Positions 1-6,548 of a stretch of DNA of 6,548 nt are shown one piece after another. Under the pieces are notes generated by a model. The model worked only from the letters and a program-made list of their open reading frames with translations, ran no database searches and was not told where the DNA came from. Both the position numbers and the translations under genes were made by a program. The DNA lies in the NCBI GenBank assembly GCA_937875605.1, contig CALLXZ010000128.1, positions 1-6,548 of the forward strand, read 5' to 3'. The stretch's first letter is position 1, and each line of letters starts with the position of its first letter. Source of the stretch: an uncultured Moheibacter sp. (GTDB lineage Bacteria; Bacteroidota; Bacteroidia; Flavobacteriales; Weeksellaceae).

Positions 1-111
1 TTGAAAAATAGTTAAATTCCTTATCAAAATAAATTTGGTTTTTAACATAGAATGCACGTTGCAAATAATTCAGAAATCGAACTCTGGGAAATGGTATAAT
101 TGTTTTATGAT

Positions 112-119
112 TAGCTTTG
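112..119 (+). promoter_or_regulatory. Possible -7 promoter box of the protease gene
   Basis: TAGCTTTG fits the Bacteroidota -7 consensus TAnnTTTG and lies 40 bases before the protease ATG, which would give a leader of roughly 35 nt. No good TTTG/TTG -33 element sits 17-23 bases upstream; the nearest candidate is a weak ATGG at 91-94. A second match, TAAATTTG at 30-37, is further away and also lacks a clear -33 partner. The rest of 1-159 shows nothing else I can support. Confidence 0.35.
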
Positions 120-159
120 ACTCAAGTTTGGTATAATAAAATAAATAACACACAGACAC

Positions 160-1773
160 ATGAAAAAGATCGTTACAATTTTGTTTTTAATCCTGACTAC
201 TTATTCGTTTTCACAGGATTTGGTTTTGATTAAGTTTACAGATAAACCTTCTTCAGGTAACTATTTTGACAATCCGCTTTTGATGCTTTCGCAAAAAGCA
301 TTGGACAGAAGAGAAAAATACAACATCGATTTGAATATGCAGGATGTTCCGGTTGAAACAACCTATGTTACACAAGTGGAAGCATTGGGCATTCAACCGA
401 TAGCCGTTTCAAAATGGTTCAATGGTATTTTTGCTTGGTGCAGTGCTTCTCAGATTTCGCAGGCAGAAGCTTTATCCTTTGTGTCAGAAGTAGAAACATT
501 TGTTCAGGATAAATTCAAAACATCCGACGGAACACCGGTTGCGGATAAATTTCAAGCACATGACAATGCTCAACTAGGAACAGACGGTATCACAGATTTC
601 AATTACGGTTGGACAGAAACACAAGTAACACAACTTAATTTGGATTATTTGCACAATTTAGGTTTTACCGGAGACGGAATTACCATCGCTGTGATGGACA
701 ATGGATTTCCGGGTGTAGATACCCAAAATGGTTTTGCATACATCCGAAATAACGGGCAAATCAAAGGTGGTTATAACTTTATCGATAACAATGAGCAGAT
801 TTATGGAAGAGGTTCACACGGAACTGTAGTTTTGTCTACGATAGGCGGATATATAGAAAATCAATTTGTCGGAACGGCGATTGATGCTGATTTTTATTTG
901 TTCATTACCGAAAATACTGACCACGAGTTACCCGATGAAGAGGTAAACTGGATTGCGGCAGCGGAAAGAGCTGACAGTTTAGGGGTGGATATGATCAATA
1001 CTTCGCTGGGGTATAGTGAATTTGATGATCCGAGATATAATTATACCTATGAAGATATGGATGGTCAGACGACTTTTATCACGCGAGGCGCTCAGATTGC
1101 AGCAGAAAAAGGAATCATGGTAGTAAATTCAGCTGGAAATTCAGGAAGTGATCCCTGGCATTTTATTACGGCACCGGCAGATGGAGTGGATGTATTTACT
1201 ATTGGAGCCGTTCGTTCAGATAATACAGCAGCTAGTTTTTCTTCGTATGGGCCAACGGCTGATGGAAGAATCAAACCAGATGTAGATGCTTTGGGTTCAG
1301 GAGCTGCTGTCATAGAGCCAAATGGAAACATAGATTTTTCAAGTGGAACTTCCTTCTCGTCTCCTATCATGACGGGCGCGATGGCTTGTTTGATTCAGGC
1401 ATATCCTGATGTTGATCCGGCAACGATGCGGGAAAAGGTAAGACAATCCGCACATTTATATAATAACCCAACGAGTCAATTAGGCTATGGAATTCCTGAT
1501 TTTGGGGAAGCATATGAAGATATGATGTCGGTTCAGGATATGGATTCAAATTCTTTGGTTCAAATTTATCCTAACCCTTCTTCTGGAATGGTGAACATTC
1601 AATCCGAAAAACAAGTTCAACAAATTCAAGTGATTTCGTTAGAAGGAAAAATAATTAGAAAATACAATTCTTCTACTCAAATCAATATTCAGGATTTACC
1701 AAAAGGTGTTTATGTTTTGAAAATTCAATTGGAAAACGGTAAAACAGAAGTTCAGAATTTGATTAAGAAATAA
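160..1773 (+). CDS. Secreted subtilisin-like (S8) serine protease with T9SS type A sorting domain
   Basis: This is a predicted extracellular or surface-bound endopeptidase of 537 residues. Residues 1-18 form a signal peptide (KK, hydrophobic core, then S-F-S), leaving Gln19 as the likely new N-terminus. Residues about 20-150 resemble the propeptide region of Bacteroidota S8 proteases. The catalytic domain spans about 160-455 with a full triad: Asp180 in AVMDNG, His220 in GRGSHGT and Ser398 in SGTSFSSP. Asn327 in SAGNSG is the expected oxyanion-hole residue. Residues about 467-537 form a type A C-terminal sorting domain (starts VQIYPNPSSG, ends in a GVYVLKI-like strand and Lys-Lys), which in this phylum directs proteins through the type IX secretion system and is normally cleaved off. 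The ATG start is fixed by the signal peptide. The gene stands alone, with its own hairpin terminator. The natural substrate cannot be read from the sequence. Confidence 0.93.
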   Translation: MKKIVTILFLILTTYSFSQDLVLIKFTDKPSSGNYFDNPLLMLSQKALDRREKYNIDLNMQDVPVETTYVTQVEALGIQPIAVSKWFNGIFAWCSASQISQAEALSFVSEVETFVQDKFKTSDGTPVADKFQAHDNAQLGTDGITDFNYGWTETQVTQLNLDYLHNLGFTGDGITIAVMDNGFPGVDTQNGFAYIRNNGQIKGGYNFIDNNEQIYGRGSHGTVVLSTIGGYIENQFVGTAIDADFYLFITENTDHELPDEEVNWIAAAERADSLGVDMINTSLGYSEFDDPRYNYTYEDMDGQTTFITRGAQIAAEKGIMVVNSAGNSGSDPWHFITAPADGVDVFTIGAVRSDNTAASFSSYGPTADGRIKPDVDALGSGAAVIEPNGNIDFSSGTSFSSPIMTGAMACLIQAYPDVDPATMREKVRQSAHLYNNPTSQLGYGIPDFGEAYEDMMSVQDMDSNSLVQIYPNPSSGMVNIQSEKQVQQIQVISLEGKIIRKYNSSTQINIQDLPKGVYVLKIQLENGKTEVQNLIKK

Positions 1774-1787
1774 TTATTTAATATTTT

Positions 1788-1831
1788 ACTTTGACAAAGT
1801 GTTATCTGCGCTAGGAGAGCTTTGTCAAAGT
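1788..1831. terminator. Hairpin terminator shared by the protease and lipoprotein genes
   Basis: A perfect 12-bp inverted repeat (ACTTTGACAAAG at 1788-1799, CTTTGTCAAAGT at 1820-1831) encloses a 20-nt loop and is followed on the plus strand by a T-rich run to about 1841. It starts 14 bases after the protease stop and ends 8 bases before the end of the convergent lipoprotein gene. It should therefore stop plus-strand transcription. On the minus strand the following sequence is less T-rich, so termination in that direction is probable but weaker. The loop is long for an intrinsic terminator. Confidence 0.8.
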
Positions 1832-1839
1832 TTTTACTT

Positions 1840-2529
1840 TTAAGGCAAAGTTTTCACTCCTTTTTTCTCCAATCGAGAATGAGTATAGGTTTTTTCTCCA
1901 GCTTGAAGCGGTGTGCTGTGCTGGAAAAGGAAAATCGAATTCTCTTTTAAATTATACGTAGAAACTTCCGGTTGATTTTCCGAATTATTTTGTAACAAAA
2001 TAAAGATGGAATCGCTTACCCAAAGCGCATCATCGACCCAATGAGAAGGTCCGAAAAACGCAACGCGATGAACGGTTTTGTCGTTTAGATTGACCAGATT
2101 TACTTCCTGATCGGCTTCAAATTGCGCGACTCCTTCGCTATCCAAATCCCAGTTGTAACTGTCGATGTCCAAATAAAAAGTTTTAGAAGGATTGTAAATC
2201 AGAAACGGCTCGTACGCTTTGTTGAATTCAGGATCAAAGTTTCCTACGATATTTCCCGGTTGCAATTCCAATTTATGAGTTTGTTCCAAATTGAAATTTC
2301 CGGCAGATAGAGAAGCGTCGGAAGACTGATAAAATTTCATCCAGTTTTTAAAAGTTGCATCCGTCTCCAAATCAGAGAGTTTAGAGGCTTCGTTTTGAGG
2401 ATCTTCTACATATTCAATCGAATTAATTTCCTGTAAATTTTCATCAGTAATGCTTTCCTCTTTTTTGTCGGAACAGGAAAAAATAAAAACAGAAGAGATG
2501 AAAAATAAGTATAACGGTTTGAAATTCAT
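1840..2529 (-). CDS. Putative outer-membrane or surface lipoprotein of unknown function
   Basis: I do not recognise this 229-residue protein. Residues 1-18 form a hydrophobic signal sequence ending in a lipobox-like F-I-F-S followed by Cys19, the likely lipidated residue after signal peptidase II cleavage. The next residues, S-D-K-K-E-E, are charged and contain K-E-E, which resembles the lipoprotein export signal K-(D/E)2 described for surface lipoproteins in Capnocytophaga, so surface exposure is possible. The mature part is acidic at its start (about 20-60) and later rich in aromatic residues and short beta-like segments (about 105-215), with no enzyme motif I can identify. The gene begins 52 bases after ribF ends on the same strand. 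I see no TAnnTTTG box in that gap, so the two are probably co-transcribed. The coding call is well supported by length and signal; the function is open. Confidence 0.82.
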   Translation of the reverse strand: MNFKPLYLFFISSVFIFSCSDKKEESITDENLQEINSIEYVEDPQNEASKLSDLETDATFKNWMKFYQSSDASLSAGNFNLEQTHKLELQPGNIVGNFDPEFNKAYEPFLIYNPSKTFYLDIDSYNWDLDSEGVAQFEADQEVNLVNLNDKTVHRVAFFGPSHWVDDALWVSDSIFILLQNNSENQPEVSTYNLKENSIFLFQHSTPLQAGEKTYTHSRLEKKGVKTLP

Positions 2530-2581
2530 GTCCCTAAATTTTAGAAATTCAGAAAATAATCAGCAAAACCTGAACCAAAGT

Positions 2582-3508
2582 TTAGAATTTAAGCTGCTCC
2601 GCAAATTTTTTATCCTCATTCATCTGCGCAATCAATTCTTCTATCGATTCAAATTTTTTATCGTCACGGATTTTATGAATCAGTTCAACTGAAATCATTT
2701 CATCGTAAATATTTCGGTCGAAATCCAAAATGTAAACCTCCACTCGTTTTTCCTCTGAATTGGTAATAGTTGGGCGTGTTCCGATGCTCAATAATCCTTT
2801 GAAAATTTCATTTTCTATTTGAACCTTTACTACATACACACCGTTTCCGGGGATGAGTTTGTATTTTCCAATTTCCAGATTAGCAGTCGGAAAACCGAGT
2901 GTCCGCCCGATTTTATCACCATGCTGGACTTTTCCGGTAAACGAATAGTTCCTTCCCAAGCCTTCTCGGGCAAATTCCACTTTTCCTTCCAAAAGTGCAT
3001 TTCGGATTTGAGTAGAACTGATGTGTTTCCCGCCCGATTTTACTTCTTCGATTTTTACACAATGAAACCCGAATTTTTTGGAAAGTTCGTTTAACTGATT
3101 AAAATTTCCTTGACGGTTTTTCCCGAAATGATGGTCATAGCCGATCACAATCGTATGAATTCCGATTCCGTCCACCAATAATTTTTTGACAAATTCTCCT
3201 GCACTCAAATCGGAAAATTCTTTCGTAAAAGGATGGAAGGTCAGGTTTTCCAACCCCGCTTTTTTTAGTAAATCAATTTTTTCCTCCAAAGTAGTCAACA
3301 GCATCAGATCATCTTCTCCTTTTCCTAAAACCACTTTTGGGTGCGGTTCAAAAGTTAGCAAAACGCTTTCGCCTTGTTCTTGTTTGGCGATTTCATTTAA
3401 CTGTCTGATTAGGGCTTGGTGCCCGATGTGTATGCCGTCAAACATCCCAAGGGTCAGAACCGGATTTTTCAGATTTTTGCATTGATTGATATGGTCGAAA
3501 ATCTTCAT
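2582..3508 (-). CDS. ribF: Bifunctional riboflavin kinase / FAD synthetase
   Basis: This cytoplasmic enzyme of 308 residues phosphorylates riboflavin to FMN and then adenylylates FMN to FAD. The N-terminal FAD synthetase domain (about 1-180) has the nucleotidyltransferase motif G-M-F-D-G-I-H-I-G-H at 21-30, T-F-E-P-H-P-K at 52-58 and I-S-S-T-Q-I-R at 163-169. The C-terminal riboflavin kinase domain (about 185-308) has G-R-T-L-G-F-P-T-A-N at 201-210, G-T-R-P-T-I at 243-248 and V-E-V-Y-I-L-D-F at 256-263, where Glu257 is the expected catalytic residue. Length is normal for the family. An in-frame TTG three codons upstream (3517) is possible, but the ATG at 3508 starts the protein at M-K-I-F, which fits the family better. 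It is the first gene of a minus-strand unit with the lipoprotein gene behind it. I see no FMN riboswitch in the short leader. Confidence 0.96.
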   Translation of the reverse strand: MKIFDHINQCKNLKNPVLTLGMFDGIHIGHQALIRQLNEIAKQEQGESVLLTFEPHPKVVLGKGEDDLMLLTTLEEKIDLLKKAGLENLTFHPFTKEFSDLSAGEFVKKLLVDGIGIHTIVIGYDHHFGKNRQGNFNQLNELSKKFGFHCVKIEEVKSGGKHISSTQIRNALLEGKVEFAREGLGRNYSFTGKVQHGDKIGRTLGFPTANLEIGKYKLIPGNGVYVVKVQIENEIFKGLLSIGTRPTITNSEEKRVEVYILDFDRNIYDEMISVELIHKIRDDKKFESIEELIAQMNEDKKFAEQLKF

Positions 3509-3551
3509 TGTCGGCAAATTTAGAAGTTCGAAATGAATAATGCGGATAAAA

Positions 3552-3565
3552 TTGAATTAATTCAA
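3552..3565. repeat. Perfect 14-bp palindrome in the ribF leader
   Basis: TTGAATTAATTCAA reads the same on both strands. It falls just downstream of the ribF -7 box, about where transcription of ribF should begin, which is a typical operator position. It is AT-rich, and in DNA of this composition about one such palindrome per window of this size is expected by chance, so a regulatory role is only a possibility. Confidence 0.3.
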
Positions 3566-3573
3566 ATGCTCCA

Positions 3574-3581
3574 CAAATATA
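3574..3581 (-). promoter_or_regulatory. Probable -7 promoter box of ribF
   Basis: On the minus strand this reads TATATTTG, an exact match to the Bacteroidota -7 consensus TAnnTTTG and identical to the box proposed for the divergent atpD gene. It is 65 bases before the ribF ATG, giving a leader of about 60 nt. The -33 element is poor: only TTAC (3602-3599) lies at the right distance, 17 bases upstream. Confidence 0.55.
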
Positions 3582-3646
3582 AATAGTTGATTTACTGGGT
3601 AATTACTCATATAAATAATTCATACACTTAGAATGAAAAATAATGA

Positions 3647-5245
<1,599 letters not shown>

Positions 5246-5246
5246 T

Positions 5247-5295
5247 TAGTGCCAAGTAGTAAGTATTAAGTACTTGATACCTGAATCTTGATACC
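5247..5295. repeat. Degenerate heptanucleotide tandem repeat between atpD and atpC
   Basis: The spacer divides into 7-nt units: TAGTGCC, AAGTAGT, AAGTATT, AAGTACT, TGATACC, TGAATCT, TGATACC. The first of these fits least well. The left units (AAGTAnT) and the right units (TGATACC) are near reverse complements of each other, so 5263-5280 can fold into a 7-bp stem (one G-U pair) with a GUAC loop. The array fills most of the 62-nt spacer and ends 12 bases before the atpC ATG. I recall similar AAGTA/TGATACC arrays in intergenic DNA of other flavobacteria, but cannot check that here. Confidence 0.7.
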
Positions 5296-5307
5296 AAAAA
5301 TTAAAAA

Positions 5308-5601
5308 ATGAAATTACATATCATAACACCACAACATGTCATCTTTGAAGGCGAAGTAGATGCGGTAACGGTTCCGGGAAAAGATGGAGAATTCCAGATG
5401 TTGAACAACCATGCTGCCATCGTTTCTTCTTTGGACAAAGGAACCATCAAAATCAAACTACACTCTAAAACGGTAGCAGATTTTGACAACGTTTCAGGAA
5501 AATTGCAAAAAGCACCCGGAAATGAATTGGTTTATATGTTTGATGTAACCGGAGGCGTAGTTGAAATGAGTAACAATGTAGTAACGATTTTAGCGAATTA
5601 A
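5308..5601 (+). CDS. atpC: F1Fo ATP synthase subunit epsilon, short form
   Basis: This is the epsilon subunit of the F1 central stalk, which couples gamma rotation to the Fo ring. The protein has 97 residues, against 139 in E. coli. It keeps the N-terminal beta-sandwich, including the family pattern V-P-G-K-D-G-E-F-Q-M-L-N-N-H-A at 22-36 and the closing V-V-T-I-L-A at 91-96. It stops there, so the C-terminal two-helix domain that inhibits ATP hydrolysis in E. coli and Bacillus is absent. Between Gly45 and Gly82 it has about 19 more residues than E. coli. The open frame ends with a clean stop followed by a terminator, so this looks like a natural short form and not a truncation. The start is an ATG after an A-rich leader. 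It is almost certainly co-transcribed with atpD; the other ATP synthase genes are not in this window. Confidence 0.93.
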   Translation: MKLHIITPQHVIFEGEVDAVTVPGKDGEFQMLNNHAAIVSSLDKGTIKIKLHSKTVADFDNVSGKLQKAPGNELVYMFDVTGGVVEMSNNVVTILAN

Positions 5602-5622
5602 TTAAATTCGAAATAATTAAAT

Positions 5623-5660
5623 AATCCCGTTCACAAAGGTTTTTCCAAGTGAACGGGATT
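5623..5660. terminator. Bidirectional terminator between atpC and trpA
   Basis: A perfect 12-bp stem (AATCCCGTTCAC at 5623-5634, GTGAACGGGATT at 5649-5660) with a 14-nt loop is followed on the plus strand by TTTATTTT. On the minus strand it is followed by an AT-rich stretch with several T runs. It begins 21 bases after the atpC stop and ends 19 bases before the trpA stop, so it can end both convergent units. Confidence 0.88.
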
Positions 5661-5679
5661 TTTATTTTAAGTGTTTATG

Positions 5680-6441
5680 CTAATTGATTTCCTGAATGAA
5701 TTCTCCTATTTTATCCACCGGATTTTCTGCTATAAATTTCACGAAGGCTGAACCGATGATTGCTCCATTTGCATAGCGGGTTGCCGTTTCAAATGTATCA
5801 CGATTGCTGATTCCAAAACCAATAATTTGTGGTGATTTCAGATTCATTCTTTGAATTCGTTGGAAGTAATTGGTTTGCTCCTCTTCAAATGAACTTTTTA
5901 CTCCCGTCACACTCGCCGAACTGACCATGTAAATAAAGCCATTTGAAATGCTATCAATAAACCGAATCCGCTCTTCACTCGTTTGAGGTGTGATGAGAAA
6001 AACATTGATTAAATTATATTTTTCAAAAATTCCTTGGTAATTTTGATGATAAACATCTACGGGTAAATCAGGAATGATCAAACCATCAATCCCGATTTCA
6101 GCGCATCTTTTACAAAAATTTTCTACCCCAAATTGTAAAATAGGATTGAAATAACCCATGATGATCAAAGGAATTTTAACCGATTTACGAATGTCTTTTA
6201 ATTGATCAAATAAAAGTTCCGATGTCATTCCGTTTTTTAATGCTTGGGTAGAACTTTCTTGAATCGTCGGTCCATCTGCCAAGGGATCACTGAACGGCAA
6301 TCCGATTTCAATCATGTCCACACCTGATTTTTCCAATTTTTCTAAGATGGAAATCGTATCGCCCAAATTTGGAAATCCCGCAGTGAAATAAATAGATAAT
6401 AGTTTTTTATTTTCTGATAATTTTTGATTAATTCTATTCAT
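5680..6441 (-). CDS. trpA: Tryptophan synthase alpha chain
   Basis: The cytoplasmic alpha subunit cleaves indole-3-glycerol phosphate to indole and glyceraldehyde 3-phosphate, and passes indole to TrpB in the alpha2-beta2 complex. The 253-residue TIM barrel has the catalytic pair Glu45 (in D-M-I-E-I-G-L-P-F-S-D-P) and Asp56 (in P-L-A-D-G-P-T-I-Q), matching Glu49 and Asp60 of the Salmonella/E. coli enzyme. Tyr171 and the loop-6 S-V-T-G (177-180) are present, as are the phosphate-binding segments I-G-F-G at 207-210 and I-I-G-S-A at 228-232. The ATG at 6441 gives the usual start M-N-R-I-N-Q-K-L; an in-frame TTG at 6471 would add ten residues that look unrelated and is not preferred. It follows trpB by 41 nt and is the last gene of the operon, as in most trp clusters. 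Length and motifs are normal. Confidence 0.97.
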   Translation of the reverse strand: MNRINQKLSENKKLLSIYFTAGFPNLGDTISILEKLEKSGVDMIEIGLPFSDPLADGPTIQESSTQALKNGMTSELLFDQLKDIRKSVKIPLIIMGYFNPILQFGVENFCKRCAEIGIDGLIIPDLPVDVYHQNYQGIFEKYNLINVFLITPQTSEERIRFIDSISNGFIYMVSSASVTGVKSSFEEEQTNYFQRIQRMNLKSPQIIGFGISNRDTFETATRYANGAIIGSAFVKFIAENPVDKIGEFIQEIN

Positions 6442-6455
6442 CTTTTTCGTTTTAC

Positions 6456-6469
6456 GAAATTCGAATTTC
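6456..6469. repeat. 14-bp palindrome in the trpB-trpA spacer
   Basis: GAAATTCGAATTTC is a perfect palindrome lying between the trpB stop and the trpA start. An overlapping smaller inverted repeat, TTCGT-TTT-ACGAA, occupies 6446-6458. Either could form a small RNA hairpin just before trpA, but AT-rich palindromes of this size are close to chance expectation and no function can be assigned. Confidence 0.3.
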
Positions 6470-6482
6470 AAAACACGAATTT

Positions 6483-6548
6483 CTATATTTTAAAATATTT
6501 AATATAGGTATCCAAATCCTTGTCGCCTCTTCCGCTCAAATTCAAGAC
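6483..6548 (-). CDS. trpB: Tryptophan synthase beta chain, C-terminal end only
   Basis: Only the last 21 codons and a TAG stop lie in the window; the rest continues beyond position 6548. The translated tail begins V-L-N-L-S-G-R-G-D-K-D and ends Y-F-K-I. The N-L-S-G-R-G-D-K-D block is the conserved C-terminal motif of TrpB, the pyridoxal-phosphate enzyme that condenses indole with serine to make tryptophan. Its position directly upstream of trpA on the same strand supports the call. The catalytic lysine and the PLP site lie outside the window. Confidence 0.92.
   Translation of the reverse strand, partial: VLNLSGRGDKDLDTYIKYFKI

Noticed and set aside
1..48. Minus-strand open frame of 16 codons from an ATG at 48 running off the left edge (M-L-K-T-K-F)
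   Set aside because: It is too short to judge, AT-rich, and has no recognisable sequence or promoter box upstream; a divergent gene start here cannot be excluded but is not supported.
92..137. Repeated TGGTATAAT (92-100 and 129-137) resembling an E. coli -10 box
   Set aside because: Bacteroidota sigma factor uses TAnnTTTG boxes, there are no matching -35 elements, and short AT-rich repeats are expected in this DNA.
6442..6471. A ten-residue N-terminal extension of TrpA from an in-frame TTG at 6471
   Set aside because: The residues are a low-complexity basic stretch, the start codon is poor, and the ATG at 6441 gives the family's usual M-N-R-I start.

Overview
The window looks like an ordinary housekeeping stretch of chromosome from a member of the Bacteroidota, most likely class Flavobacteriia. 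Four things point there: a secreted protease with a type IX secretion (T9SS) C-terminal sorting domain; promoter boxes of the form TAnnTTTG with no Shine-Dalgarno sequences before the genes; an ATP synthase beta subunit with the insertion I recall from flavobacterial homologues; and a very short epsilon subunit. The DNA is AT-rich. I see no mobile element, tRNA, rRNA, CRISPR array or broken gene, and nothing that looks like a new multi-gene system.

Layout. Positions 1-159 are non-coding and hold a possible promoter. A subtilisin-like T9SS protease (160-1773, +) stands alone and ends at a strong hairpin (1788-1831). That hairpin is shared with a convergent minus-strand unit made of ribF (3508-2582) followed by an unrecognised lipoprotein gene (2529-1840). 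A 225-bp divergent spacer (3509-3733) carries a TATATTTG box facing each way, one for ribF and one for atpD. atpD (3734-5245, +) and atpC (5308-5601, +) form a two-gene ATP synthase unit. Their 62-nt spacer is mostly a degenerate 7-nt tandem repeat. A second perfect 12-bp hairpin (5623-5660) separates atpC from the convergent end of a tryptophan operon: trpA (6441-5680, -), preceded by the last 21 codons of trpB (6548-6483, -), which runs off the window.

Functionally these are four independent transcription units. They cover extracellular proteolysis, FMN/FAD synthesis plus a cell-envelope lipoprotein, two F1 subunits of ATP synthase, and the last step of tryptophan synthesis. Two sets of convergent genes share hairpin terminators and one pair shares a divergent promoter region. 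There is no gap over 300 bases without a gene. The points most worth a second look are the heptanucleotide repeat between atpD and atpC, the epsilon subunit that lacks its helical domain, and the lipoprotein of unknown function behind ribF.
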